64,000 bases of DNA from Lytechinus variegatus (GCF_018143015.1 NC_054758.1:13372001-13436000); one strand, 5' to 3'. Positions 48,977-60,302 are shown, numbered from the stretch's first letter. A program made the numbers and translations. Notes: generated by a model from the letters alone, not told the origin.

Positions 48977-49874
48977 CTTTCATGCTCTCACTGCCGATTT
49001 CCTTTGTCTTTTTTATGTCTTCCTTTACAACACTCTCAGTCGCAGTTGATGTCTGTACCGATGCAGTTATGTTGCCAGTTCCAGGATCACTTGGCCGGTC
49101 GACAGCGGAAGACGGAGACTGCACGATCCCTGTTGCAAGTCTCATCTTCTTTCGCCCTTTGTAGAATTTTCTAATGACGGCGTAAATTTTGGCACAGAGG
49201 ACGGTTGTTAGGATAAAGGGGACGAAGAAGTAAACCATGGGAAGGACAAAGCTTGCAGCAACACTTTGAAAGTACAAGGGTTCGCAAACATCTTCAGGAA
49301 AGGGCCTTTGGTCATTGCCGTTGATGATTTGCCAGAGAGTCGTCGCCGGTAACCAGACGACGAAAGGGAGAATGTAACCGATTGTAATGATGAGGATTGC
49401 ACGGGACCGTCTTCGCCAGTGTTGACGATGTCGGAAAGGGTCCGATACAGCAACGCAACGATCGAGGCTGATGAGGGTGACGAGTACCATGCTCGTATGT
49501 GTGAACGCGTGGTCGAGGAAGGTGAAGATATCACAGAAGACGGCACTGAACGGCCATCGTCCCATGATGATGACGACGGCGAACAGAGGCATGTCGACTG
49601 CACCGACCAACAGGTCGGCGATGGCCAGACCCAAAATGAAATAGTTGTTGTAAGTGCGGAGTTTGGTTGTCGTGCAGAACGCGATGACGACGAAGAGATT
49701 CCCGACGACGGTCATGAAAATGATCACAGCTATGACCACGGATAATACAATAACGACTGCCAGAGAATAAGGACTCGACAGGGCAATATCCTCACCGTGT
49801 CCTGCGAACATGACCTCGGTAACGACATCAGTCAGAATTTCAGAAGCCACCGTTGTGCCGACAAGGCTAGACAT
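48977..49874 (-). CDS. Muscarinic-like class A receptor, exon 1 (TM1-TM5)
   Basis: Encodes residues 1-299 of a 384-residue plasma-membrane receptor. TM1 carries GN (Asn 59, 1.50), TM2 LAIADLL (Asp 87, 2.50), TM3 Cys 114 (3.25), Asp 121 (3.32, the amine-binding Asp) and DRC in place of DRY. TM4 has FVVWLPATTLWQ, very like muscarinic FVLWAPAILFWQ. Loop 2 has Cys 197 and TM5 Pro 219. The third cytoplasmic loop is short and basic or Ser/Thr-rich, ending at donor ATGAAAG|GTTTGT in phase 1. Met 1 precedes an extracellular stretch of about 35 residues without N-glycosylation sites. A G-protein-coupled role is expected; the ligand is uncertain because His replaces Tyr 3.33 and Cys replaces Tyr 5.58. 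Confidence 0.85.
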
Positions 49875-50291
49875 ATTGCAATAGTTTCCACTGCAGTTCT
49901 TGATGGAAAATCAGCAAAATATACTTCTTGCTTCAATTCCACCTCTCCACATGAACAGCATTTCACTTAACGTTAAAAACTCTTCAATCCCTATATATAT
50001 CCTTTCCGAGATGGATATTGCGGAGTAAAAATTTGCGCATGCTCAGTTTCAAACTCAATGTCATTCAAATGTGTTGACCTAGCTATACTGTTTTGCATAA
50101 GCATAAGCAATTTCGCTTAGGTGTAAATGTATATATTGTGGTAATGAATGAAATTCAAACAAGAATACAACTACGAAGGTTTTTCATGTGTAATTATCAA
50201 TTCGTACATGTATGTATTTCATTAAAGACCATTTTAATTGAATTATATTTGCACTCATTGATCAGTTGATGCACGTGTCCAACGGTCTTCT
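49875..50291. other. 5' flank of the receptor gene
   Basis: Probable promoter and 5' UTR region on the minus strand. No core promoter motif can be fixed. Confidence 0.4.
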
Positions 50292-50449
50292 GGGCTCCGT
50301 AACACAAATATTTGCGATGGATTGCAAATATGAAAGAACCGCACTGATTGGTCTCTGGTCAGTATTTCCTACCAAATGCGCATGCATCATTGATATTGAT
50401 TGATCAGTTCATTTAGCGATTGATCGCTATTCTTTGTGTTACGGAGCCC
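50292..50449. mobile_element. MITE with GGGCTCCGTAACACAAA ends
   Basis: 158 bp with perfect 17-bp inverted ends (GGGCTCCGTAACACAAA / TTTGTGTTACGGAGCCC). Lies about 420 bases upstream of the receptor ATG. Confidence 0.85.
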
Positions 50450-50689
50450 TGATGATTGTAAAAATTAATATTGTTATACGAATGGTTATATTCATGAAGA
50501 AAATACTGTTTGTTTCACGTTTGCTAAGAATCGGATAAAAACGTCTGCGATATTTGAATGTGAGTACTATTAAAGTGTCTGTTTTTTTTTTTTTTTTTTT
50601 TTTGGGGGGGGGTATTTATTTATTTATTTTTATCTTTATTATTTTTTTTTTGGGGGGGTGGGTGAATATTGATGATGGTCATGGGCGTA

Positions 50690-50930
50690 CACTGCAAAAG
50701 CACTCGTGTTATTTTAACACCAGTCCGGTATCTACATCGGAAAACATCGGGGAAGTGTAAAAAACATCAGTTATGAATCAAACCGATGTTGTTTTAACAT
50801 TGATTGGTGTTGCTTAAATGCATATCTGGTGTTAGCTTAACGCCAAACCGGTGTTGTTTCAACACCTTTCTGGTGATTTCCGATAAAGATACTGGGCTGG
50901 TGTTAAATTAGCACTAGTGTTTTTGCAGTG
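50690..50930. mobile_element. MITE with CACTGCAAAA ends
   Basis: 241 bp. Ends CACTGCAAAAGCACTCGTG and CACTAGTGTTTTTGCAGTG are inverted; inner TTAACACCAG / CTGGTGTTAA pairs repeat. Non-coding. Confidence 0.8.
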
Positions 50931-51789
50931 TTGTGATGGGGACTGCGCACCGACATGTACCAATTGTGGTGGCGGTTGCTGATGGCGGTGGTGATGATGG
51001 TTAAAATGGTGGGCGTTGTGCTTATGTTTGTCATGATTCGCAATCACAGTACTTCGTATGGTCACTTGTAGGCTTATCATTTTGAGGAAAAAAATCACTG
51101 TTTGTGTCTGCATCAGATTCCTGAAAAGCAAAACCAATCAGATGCCGCTTCCACTTAGATTAAAGGCAAAGGAGTTGTAGCTGAAGCATCTCTTTAAAGG
51201 AAAATTTGTCATTTCTTTGAGGTTCCAATCATTCTTTAATTCTTTCAAATAATCCATAAGCTCCGTATGCTCCGTAAATACTACATACAAATGAAACAAA
51301 TCGAACGAATAATAAATCAACCATTCACGAATATGCATGTACAGAGAACAATGACCTTAAGAAATATGCATCTTACATTGTCTAATTATAACCCTTTGTC
51401 ATAACCACAACTTGACATATTTCCATTACAATACCATGCTTTCATTGTTCATAGTTCAATGTTTCATTGTACTTTCATGCATTACATTATGCACATATAC
51501 TTTATAATCTATCAGAAACCATAATTTCATATCTGTATTCTTCATGATTTAACTTATCTCACATTTGTTATTCTTCATCATTCAACTAAAGTCAATATTT
51601 CTGACCATTTGCATTCTTTGTAACTCAACTCTGTGAACATGTCTTTTCTCCTTCTTCTTCCGTTGCGTACAGTCCTCTTTACAGAGTATAGTCGTACTTG
51701 TCTGAGGCCGCAATCATAAAAACACATGACATTTGGTGAAATTGAACAAAACTTTAGTGCAAGTAAATAGATGCATCTCAACTAGAGAG

Positions 51790-52473
51790 CTAACGGAGGG
51801 TGAGTGGTTCCAGGTGGCTCCTGAAAGACTCAGTTGAAGGAGCCAAAACCACTGTTGTAGGCAGGACATTCCACGAGCAGATGGTACTTGGGAAAAAGCT
51901 GTGTTGGTAGGAGATGATTCTACAATGCTGCTGTTTGACTTGTTGGCAATGTCCTCTGGTTGGTTCAGACGAGGCATACATGAAATGTGGTGCAGCTGGG
52001 ATGGCGATTAGACCATTGACGATTCTGTACATCATGATGACTTTGTTGTGAGCTCGTCGTTCATGAAGAGACTGTCACCGTAGTTCTTTCATCATCTGAG
52101 TGACACTGCTCTGTCGGTCATAATCACCTTTTACAAATCTAGCTGCACGCCGATGAATCATTTCAGTCTTAGAGATAGGCTCTTTGGTATGAGGGTCCCA
52201 AACTGAAGAAGAGTACTCAACAAATGGACAAAAGTAGGTCGTATACGCTCTCTCCTTTATGCTAACTGGGCATTTCCTTAAGTTGCGTCGAAGGAAGCCA
52301 AGAGTGCTGTTACTCTTTTTACAGATGGCGTTAATATGGGATTTCCAGCTGAGGTTTCGTTGAAGTATATCTCCAAGATAATTCGCTTCATTAAGGGTGT
52401 GGACAGCAGTTCCATGGATGGAGTAAGGAGATGCTCGAATTATGAGATTTCTTTTGTATGAAATCCTCAGCAC
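51790..52473 (-). pseudogene. LINE ORF2 C-terminal region
   Basis: YLGDILQRNLSWKSHI, STLGFLRRNLRKCP, YSSSVWDPHTKEP and RRAARFVKGDYDRQSSV are standard blocks downstream of the RT in CR1/Jockey-group LINEs. The closing part FFPSTICSWNVLP with LEPLTLR-stop follows in another frame, so a frameshift lies near 52040-52080. Confidence 0.85.
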
Positions 52474-53803
52474 CTCACACTTTCCGCATTAAACGACATG
52501 AGCCATTTCCCCTCCCATTCCTGAACACTGGCTAGATCTCTTTGTAGGAACTCAATATCATCATGGAAGTTTCTTGATCTGTATAGGAGGGCGTCATCAG
52601 CATATAGCCTGATAGAAGAAGAGACACAATCAGGGAGGTCATTGATGAAAATCAAGAACAGAAGCGGACCGAGGACTGTACCTTGGGGCACGTATAACTT
52701 GCTGTGTACGCCCTTTAAGAAAGCCCTTTATCCATGAGAGTAAGTAAGTGACCTCGAACTCCATAGTGGTTCAATTTAAGAAGGAGACGCTCATGAGGCA
52801 CTCGGTCGAAGGCCTTTGAAAAGTCGAGAAGAATGTCATCGATATGTTGCTTGTCTCTGAGTCCTGTCACAAGGTCATGAACTGTTAATAGCAGTTGCGA
52901 CTCACAAGATCGTCTCTTTCTAAAGCCAAACTGACAGTCTGTTGGGAGGTTGCATGTATCAAGGTGATGCATGATTTGGCTGTTTACGATATGCCCTGCA
53001 ACCTTACAGATGATAGAGGTAAGGGAGATAGGTCTATAGTTCTCTGCCTTGTGTTTATCGCCCTTCTTGAAGATTGGTACAGCGTTGGCTGCTTTCCATG
53101 CATGAGGTATCTTTCCCTCCTTAACGATATGTTTAACAAGAGAGAGAGAGAGAGCTGGAGCTATCTCACTTGAGACTCCCTTAAGCAGGTAAGCAGGAAG
53201 GTCGTCAGGACCACAGACTGTATGTGGTTTCAGGTTGGCAAGAAGTTTCCTTACAACTTCACTGTCAATAACAAAGGCAGAAACTGAAGGATGTGGACTT
53301 TCTCCAAGGTCTGATAGATGTGATGAGTCTTCCTTGGTAAAGACCGAGGTGAATTGGTCATTCAGTAAGTTTGCCTTGGCTGAGGAGTCACGCTGGAGTA
53401 CACCGTCCTCCAGCAGGGGTGCAACACCTGTGTTTTCACATCGCATGTTCTTGATGTAGGACCAGAATCTTTTGGGTTTACATATACCTTCATTACAGAG
53501 CATGTCTCGTATGTAAGCATGATAGGCAGATCTGCATTCACTTTGCATGACCTTCTTGAGATTGTAGTATCTGTCCCAATTTTCGGCTCTGTGAGATTTG
53601 CGTGCGGTGTTGTAGGCTCGTTTCTTTCTCCTAGATAAGGTTTTCAGGTGTTGATTTATCCATGGTTGGCTGAAGAGAGAAGAGTACTCGGAAGGAAACA
53701 TGGTGTCCATCACCTTGTGGAGCTCAGAAGATATCTGTTCCCACATATCGTCAACGTTGGTGTTGTTGACATTAGATTGGACAAACGCCTTCCCAAATGA
53801 CAT
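52467..53803 (-). pseudogene. LINE reverse transcriptase
   Basis: RT blocks in order: FKKGDKHKAENYRPISLTS, CQFGFRKRRSCESQLL, DILLDFSKAFDRVPH, PQGTVLGPLLFLIFINDLP and the catalytic YADDALLY. Two frames are needed: 53803-52715, then 52691-52467. At the switch, near 52700, about 12 codons usual between QQVI and VPQG are absent. Target-primed reverse transcription was its role. Confidence 0.9.
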
Positions 53804-53815
53804 AATTTCTGACTT

Positions 53816-54200
53816 GATACAGTCAAAATCAGCTTTTCTCCATAAAACAGATTTTCCGACGGACTCGTTTCAGTTTCTTTGCACGAACATCAGATATTGC
53901 GAGGATCCTATCATGATCGCTTACTCCTGGCAAGGGTACGCATTTGCTGATCAGCGCTGGCCTATTCGTCAAGAACAAATCAAGTGTTCTGTCCCTGCGG
54001 GTTGGAAAGTTAACAATTTGTGACAGATCGACATCATTGAAGGTGTACATAAAACAATCATTCAGTACAGCAGTGTATTGGTGACCTTCAACTGATGCAG
54101 TGTTCCAATTAATGTTGGGAAGATTGAAATCCCCGCTGACCCAGACTACTGCTGAAGGATTACTGATCGTAATCTGTTGGATTGCTTGGAACAGAGACTG
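53816..54200 (-). pseudogene. LINE endonuclease, C-terminal part
   Basis: Encodes AIQQITISNPSAVVW, the catalytic-core block GDFNLPNINW, QIVNFPTRRDRTLDLFLTN and the SDHD motif (GVSDHDRIL) of the APE-type endonuclease. Asp and His of SDH are intact. It is separated from the N-terminal part by the foreign segment at about 54215-54477. Confidence 0.85.
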
Positions 54201-54214
54201 AGCATAGACCAGGG

Positions 54215-54477
54215 GCAGTCTTCAGGAGTGAAGACGGACAATCAACCTGTCCGAAATGTCGAGTCTCTCTACTACTCATCATCTCTACTCGCCGACTCAA
54301 GCCAGCATCTCCTCATCAGCTCTACTACTCAAGCTGTTCTCCTCAACATTCCTTCTGGTTTACAGTCCTTTTCAGGACTATTTTCAAGAAAGAATACTCT
54401 ACTCTCAAATCTCCACTTTCTCGCCTATCCACTTCTTCTATCCACTGTTTCTATAACACTCCACATGGTGTACCGTA
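54215..54477 (+). mobile_element. Foreign 0.26-kb segment in the LINE endonuclease
   Basis: LINE coding sequence stops at both edges and about 50-60 endonuclease codons are missing here. The segment carries TGAAGACGGACAATC...GTCCGAAATGTCGAG, a hammerhead-like core (54228-54260), followed by CTACTACTCAT-rich sequence. It could be a 5'-truncated Penelope-like tail. Boundaries are approximate. Confidence 0.5.
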
Positions 54478-54633
54478 AACCACATCAGCAATAGATCATT
54501 CTTGGTGGCAAGAAGAACACCTCCATAACCATCATGCCTATCTTTTCTGATGGGTGTGTTGTTACCTGGTGGGATCATTTCAGAGTTCAACAAAGTTGGT
54601 TTCAGCCAGGTTTCATTGGCAACAATTACGTCT
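54478..54633 (-). pseudogene. LINE endonuclease, middle part
   Basis: Encodes PDVIVANETWLKPT (catalytic Glu block ETWL) and RHDGYGGVLLATKNDLL. Lies between the two insertions. Confidence 0.85.
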
Positions 54634-56526
54634 GGGGGGTATTCTGAAAAGTCTCGTAAGTTTCCACTTAAATTTCCTTTTAAGTTACCCATTTAATGGA
54701 GCGCTAATGTACCTCCAAATTCGTATTCTGAAAACTCTATTAGCGCTCAATTAAGTCCCTTTAGGCCACTCCCCTACTGAGCAGAATTAGCCAATCAAAT
54801 GCGCTTTTACAACGTAAAAATTTCTCTTAGCGCGCAGTGTCTCTTCACTTTGCTGCCTTGCAGCGCAGCGCCCGGCAGCTGCAGGTGCACTGCACCACGA
54901 TCTTGATAAAAAGATTTTTTGCTGAAATGCTAAAGCAATGCTAAAGCATTTGCATCTGTGATAAGAGGTTCGTTATGTTGTTGAAATTAACTGTTGTCTT
55001 TTCCCTTTCTCTCTCATTTATTGTACCTTCGTGCTTTTCTCTATTTTTCGAACGCTTTCTGATTTTCACATCCCCCTATTTGAATCCATTTGTAGCTTTC
55101 TTTCTTTTTCTTTTTTTTTACAATATTTTATTTGCCTCTGTCTCGGGGCCATGATGAGGGGGGGGTTCTTCTTGAACTTAATTCCTACTTGTTTTAAAAA
55201 CTACATACTTTTTTCATTTATATGAGAAATCTTCTCCAACAAAATTTTAATAAACATATTTTAAAAATCAACAAGCATTATTTAAAAAGATAGCCGAAAT
55301 TTTATTAAAATTTAATGTACAAACGTTATGACATTTATAGGTTTTTATAGGTGGGGAAACCGATGGCATCACTCACTATTTTTTTCTTTTGTATTTTATT
55401 CTATATTTGTTTAAATATTAAAGGGGTCTATGCTTATTTTTCATTGTCAGAAACAAGGTTTAATTCACCCCTGCACATTGCTGCATCTACCGAGATTGGC
55501 AATTTCATTATTGTCAAAAAAAAGTGTGCAAAAACAAATAGTTTATGAAGCTAGAAAATGTAGAAAAATAATAGTCATATTTCTTATAAGTACGCAATTT
55601 CTTTCTCCTTTTTCCCCTTTTCTAATTTCTTTATTAACAAATATAGTCCCTATTCCTTATTTTACTTGTTTCTATATACCACATTTTCCCCTTTATTCTA
55701 TTCCCTTTTTAGCTCTCTCCTTTATTCTCTTCCTTCCTTCTTCCTTCCTCCTAGTATTAAACCAATTTGATGATATCTATACGAAATGAAAGCAACATTT
55801 AGCAAGATATGATGAGACTTAATGGACCTCTTATCACCATTATCTTTCCCCACTGGAAAGTCCGCTAATTGAGCGCTATGAGACTTTTCAGAATACCAAA
55901 AGTCTCGTAACTCCTCAATTAAGTCTTCGCGCGGTCATAACGCGTATGGTCAGTTCCCCCATGTCTGCGCGGTCTCCCAAGTCTGCGCACCCGCGTATCT
56001 GCGCGATTCTAGTAAAAGAATATACGCAACGAACACAAACTTTGCACATTCAATGCATAGACAGGTATTCATAAAAAAATCCGACTCAAAATGGTGGAAA
56101 AATAATGAATTCAGGGCATTTCATGTGACGGTCTCAAAATGCAGCCTTTTGTCATCAAAATTCCCGAATCGTGTGCAAAGTGAATGAGTGCGCAGACATG
56201 GGGTACCATTTTTTTTCAATCTGAAAATGACTGCCCGAGGTTTTATCCAAGAAAATCATATATTTCTTTCAAATTTTTATGAGATATTTGGCACACTAAC
56301 TCATTATGATGTAAGGAACATTATCAACTTAAAGATTTTGTGAAATAAGAAGAAATTCATGTTAAATCTTAACTCAAATTGTTAGGTGCGCAGACTTGGG
56401 GCCCACCATCATACTATTGCAAGTGCGCGCAACGCAAACCTGCCAAATAAGGAAAGGGCACTTAAGTGACTTCAGAATACCAAAATGCTAATTGACCGCT
56501 AATTGAGCTTTCAGAATACCGCCCCC
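54634..56526. mobile_element. 1.9-kb inverted-repeat element inserted in the LINE
   Basis: Ends GGGGGGTATTCTGAAAAGTC and GAGCTTTCAGAATACCGCCC are inverted. Removing it restores the LINE codons CAACC+AGACG (Gln-Pro-Asp-Val), so the edges are good to a base or two. The terminal motif GTATTCTGAAA also appears at 54724 and, inverted, at 55889 and 56472, implying nested or duplicated ends. 55965-56405 holds an inner inverted pair (CCCATGTCTGCGC / GCGCAGACATGGG). No transposase is recognisable. Confidence 0.8.
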
Positions 56527-56774
56527 GGTTGACAACTTTCCACCGCTTCCCAGAGGGCTTCTCTTTTGGCACACATGGATTGCAGATTAACGGACAGGAC
56601 ATTCAACGGTCTTGCTATGTTCTTCCTCCTTTTCGAGTTGCCTTTTTTAGGAGAAGACTGGTACAAGGGAGATCCAGAATTGGGTGCAGGTTGTCTTCTT
56701 CTCAAGGGTGAATGAGTAGATGAGAGCTTTGAATCATCACTGCCCATGCTTGACGTACATGTAGAGTTGTCCAT
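56527..56774 (-). pseudogene. LINE endonuclease, N-terminal start
   Basis: A basic linker (PLRRRQPAPNSGS, KRRKNIARP), then LNVLSVNLQSMCAKREALWE and VESCQPG: the first strand and Asn block of the APE-type endonuclease, cut by the 1.9-kb insertion. Confidence 0.85.
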
Positions 56775-56809
56775 GTCCGATAATACCTGAAACTGGTTTT
56801 CAGAATCAC

Positions 56810-57361
56810 TTAAGAGTCAAGTAGGGAGAGGGAGTAATTAGGGGAATCACAAGTCGCACAGATCCAACTGACATTCGATTTGTTGATTCTATCATACGAT
56901 TCCGATGACATTCCCATGCAGTCTGTGTGATACCAGGTGTTACAGGAACCACATGCAACCGCCATTCTGGTCTTTGACCAGCGTACTGCTTTCTTGCATA
57001 CTCCACAAGGAAAGTTTGAAGTGTAAGGACCTGGATTAATTTCCGTGTCATGCGAGTGAGGTATCAAAAGGACTGATAGATATAGTGATACAGAACCTTC
57101 TTTGGGGTTTGGCTTGAACCTCCTGGTAGACAGGCTTAGTACTGAAGAAGCTCGGGACGCTTGAAGAAACATATGGCTTGTAATCGGTGCACAAATGAGA
57201 GTTACCGGGTAACAGAAGTTTGCATAATTTATGTCTCTGTTTGTTGAAGTTGGGAGATCAGAGTCTACAGCTGAATATGTACTAAGTGGCTCAACTGAGA
57301 AAATGTTGGAGAGCATAACAGGCAATAAAAGTAGCCCTGCAAAAACCTGCCAGTTCACCAT
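56810..57361 (-). CDS. LINE ORF1-like protein with 2A-like motif and PHD finger
   Basis: 183 residues. The N-terminus looks like a signal peptide (MVNWQVFAGLLLLPVML). At residues 102-112 stands HSHDTEINPGP, a variant of the 2A ribosome-skipping consensus D-V/I-E-x-N-P-G-P with Thr at the V/I position. A PHD-type zinc finger follows at about 119-171: C-x2-C, C-x2-C, H-x2-C and WICATC. PHD fingers and 2A-like peptides are recorded in CR1-group LINEs of sea urchins. The frame ends at 56810, with the endonuclease opening in a different frame 36 bases on. Whether the skip works is unknown. Confidence 0.75.
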   Translation of the reverse strand: MVNWQVFAGLLLLPVMLSNIFSVEPLSTYSAVDSDLPTSTNRDINYANFCYPVTLICAPITSHMFLQASRASSVLSLSTRRFKPNPKEGSVSLYLSVLLIPHSHDTEINPGPYTSNFPCGVCKKAVRWSKTRMAVACGSCNTWYHTDCMGMSSESYDRINKSNVSWICATCDSPNYSLSLLDS

Positions 57362-57965
57362 GATGACTACACACTTGGCAGCTGTAGATCAGTATGTAAA
57401 GTTATTCGGTTCCAATGTTAATCAGCCGCTACTGATGCTCGCTCAGATATATCATGACCAGACAGACTCAAGCAGAGACAAAAATAAATACATGTCCAAC
57501 TTACATTAGTAACTAATCCACATGAAAAGGAGTCCTTAGGCTAAGCTTTTCTCTTGTAATGAAGGTTTAAATAAGCTGGCACGATTCGACAGGACAATTC
57601 CTCTCCAGATAATGACTGAAAATATTCCAAAATAACATTACAGATGAGTAATCAGGGTAGCTTTCATCTCTGAAGTGAAATCACAGTTAAGTCGGTTTCC
57701 AACTCAAGAAGATATATATGGGAATACACAAGACTCAAATTTCCAAGATTGCTGCTGGGTAGGTTGTGAGCCTGTGAAGGGTCCTAACTGAGGAATCCAG
57801 AAAATTGCCTAACACAGCACGAAATCTGCTACATCTTGGAACATTCCTGACAAAACTCACTATGCCTTAAATATAGAGCAAGATTTCACAACTTGCAGAA
57901 AAAAGGCGAAATGTATAGTAAGGTGAAGAGCACAAAAAAGTCATGTGTTCCGGTGATCGCGCCGT

Positions 57966-59044
57966 CCAGTCTTTAAAGCTGTATAACGCTTCATTTCTAA
58001 TTATACTTCTATCAGTACCAATATAAATGAATCAATCTTGCACTGTATCAAACTTGCATCAACCTTCTGAATTTCTCCATGTCGTGCACTTATTTAAATC
58101 ATAATAGTACATCAACCTCACCGTGTGCAAACGTTTGTTTTTATTCTTTCATTCATGTGCATTTTGTTCACGTGCCGTAATCTACATTACATAATAACAA
58201 TTTGAATTTGCGAATCAACATTGCGTCGGCAACTGAAATGTAATGTACATCGGCCTGATGTAATGTACACACATTGAGTTATCTATCATGGTTCTGTGCT
58301 TATTGAATGTAGATAATGTTATCATTGAAAGTTTAATTATCCTTAATTATCACTATGTTAGATCATTAAATACCTCCTTTCTGCCTTCTTATGTGTATAT
58401 TGAAACTCACGATACAGTAATTTGGCACTTCAAATAATCACACTTAAATCCCATGAAATTACAATTAGATAGGTTGTATAGATAATTGAACTATTTAACC
58501 TCAAGAGAAAATGCTCGCATACTCACATCATTGGGCTTTTATGCAATTTTAAACCAAAATCAATGGCATCGTTGGGCAACAAAACAACTCCTCTAAACTC
58601 AGAATTTCTAGCAGCAATCTTCGGCTGCTTGATAAATTCATGTTCATTGCATGATTTTGGACGAAATTTCTATTGTCCTCTTTGATAAATGAATACAATT
58701 TTAGCATTCATCTTAAAGTTGACAAGGTTAAGTACACTTTTAGGTGTCTAAATTCACTACTTCTTTACCATCTTCATTTTTCATGAATGGTTATACATTT
58801 GTTTCATGCCCTGATGAATTTATATTTAGAGCAAAAATATTATATTTTGATGAATGCTTTCGATATATTCGTCATAATGTTCATAAGGTGTGAAACAGTT
58901 TTAGCGTTCTAAATTTCACTGCTTTTTCGCATTGTCATTGTTCTCATAGTTAGTATACATGGTTGTGCATTTGTTATATGCCCTTAATAAACTTAGGTTC
59001 ATCGATTTAAAAATCAATCCTTATCATTGTTCTTTTTTTATGAA
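57966..59044. other. AT-rich intergenic DNA
   Basis: No gene, repeat edge or RNA gene recognised. Confidence 0.5.
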
Positions 59045-59805
59045 TTTCAAGACTTCACCGATCGTGCAGCAACGATGATGATTACCATGACAAAGCGAAG
59101 GAATTCTTCCGCAGAAGGGGTTACCCGGAAGATGTTATTTTAAGTGCTGTACGCAAGGCCTCCAAGTTGACACGTCAGCAAGCTCTTCAGGAGAGAACTC
59201 GTCAAAAAACTAAGTGATGACCACCCCCAGACAGTCAAACTCGTCTCCAAAGTCATGAGCAATACCTCTATCCTTGAAAAAGACAATGAAGGGAAGAGGA
59301 TATTCAATGAAGAACCAATTTTTGCCTACAAAAAAGACAAGAGTTTGAGGGACCTACTCGTTCACTCCAGAATGAAACCACTTGCAGTCAATCAAACCCA
59401 GCGGCAAGGAACAATATCTTGCACAAGACGAAGGTGCAACACGTGCCGTTTTGTTTCTGATTGCACTCTGCTGAATGGCACGTGGCAAATAAGGGAAGAT
59501 TTTACCTGTACCTCCACCAACCTGATTTATACCATCGTCTGCTCTCGCTGTGACTCTATATTGGGAAAACCAAGCGTAGGATGGCCGACAGAGCTACTGA
59601 ACACCTAAGGTCCAATTAGACTCAACACTCAAGGTCATCCTGTGGCCCGTCACTTCAATGTGCCAGGACACACCATAGATGACTTGAATATCTTCGGAAT
59701 TCTATCTCGCAAAGGAAGTGATGAGGACAGAAAGCTTTTGGAAGAGAAGATTATCCATCGCCTTGGATGTCTCCAACCCAATGGACTCGATGTTTCTTTC
59801 CACTA
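59045..59805 (+). mobile_element. Truncated Penelope-like element fragment
   Basis: Carries the C-terminal end of a Penelope-like polyprotein: KDKSLRDLLVHSRM, a Cys-rich segment (GTISCTRRRCNTC), TSTNLIYTIVCSRC ahead of the GIY-YIG nuclease, and GHPVARHFNVPGH with LGCLQPNGLDVSFH at the end. This order identifies the nuclease end of the family. The reverse transcriptase is missing, as in most 5'-truncated copies, and the remaining frame is broken. An old fossil. Confidence 0.75.
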
Positions 59806-59814
59806 ATTTCGTCT

Positions 59815-60060
59815 GACCTAGATATTTCTTTTATTATTCTTTTACTTCCTTTTTCTTTTATTTTCTTCTCCTTGTATTTCTTTCCTTTTCTCTTTTCTTT
59901 TTCCTTGTTTTTTTTTCTTTCTCCCCTACCTCCCGCTCTCTCTCTCTCTCTTTCTTTCTTCATTTCTTTCAGTCTCTAACGCTCTCTCTCTTTTCGTCAC
60001 TTTCTCCTTTTCTCTCTATCTACCTCTCCTACTGTCTTTTTTCGTTTCCCCTTTATGACG
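59815..60060. repeat. Pyrimidine-rich tract
   Basis: TTCTTTT and CTCTCTCT runs, probably part of the Penelope-like 3' tail. Confidence 0.7.
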
Positions 60061-60157
60061 TATCTTTTTCGTCATCCTTTATGCGCTTTTGCTAACTGTT
60101 TTGGATACGCGCATCTTTATGATGCATTATTTTGCGGCAATCTAATAAATTTGTCAT

Positions 60158-60184
60158 AACTTGACAAAGCCCTATGGGCGAAAA
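60158..60184 (+). ncRNA. Degenerate hammerhead-ribozyme-like motif
   Basis: TTGACAA, stem GCCC, loop TAT, stem GGGC, then GAAA resembles the hammerhead core CUGANGA-stem II-GAAA with two core changes. It lies about 350 bases after the Penelope-like frame; that family is known to carry hammerhead motifs. Probably inactive. Confidence 0.3.
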
Positions 60185-60286
60185 TTCGTTTAAATATTAT
60201 TGTCCACGTAGTTTTTATACTTGTCTTTGTTTGAACCTACTTATAATCTCCGAGCAAATCATTTGAAATTATTCTATATATATATG

Positions 60287-60302
<16 letters not shown>

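Larger units (their letters stand above)
51370..57965 (-). mobile_element. Decayed CR1-group LINE
   Basis: A near full-length minus-strand non-LTR retrotransposon. Order from the right: presumed 5' UTR (57362 to about 57965), ORF1-like part with a PHD finger (56810-57361), APE-type endonuclease pieces (56774 down to about 53830), reverse transcriptase (53803-52075), a C-terminal region ending LEPLTLR at 51790, and an AT-rich 3' UTR. PHD finger, endonuclease, RT with YADD and a C-terminus like SSVWDPHTKEPI fit the CR1/L2/Jockey group. The frame changes several times, about a dozen codons are missing before the RT block VPQGTVLGP, and two foreign segments interrupt the endonuclease, so it is inactive. 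Both outer edges are approximate. Confidence 0.85.

Noticed and set aside
49419-49745. Acidic plus-strand frame
   Set aside because: It is antisense to the receptor exon and mirrors its codons.
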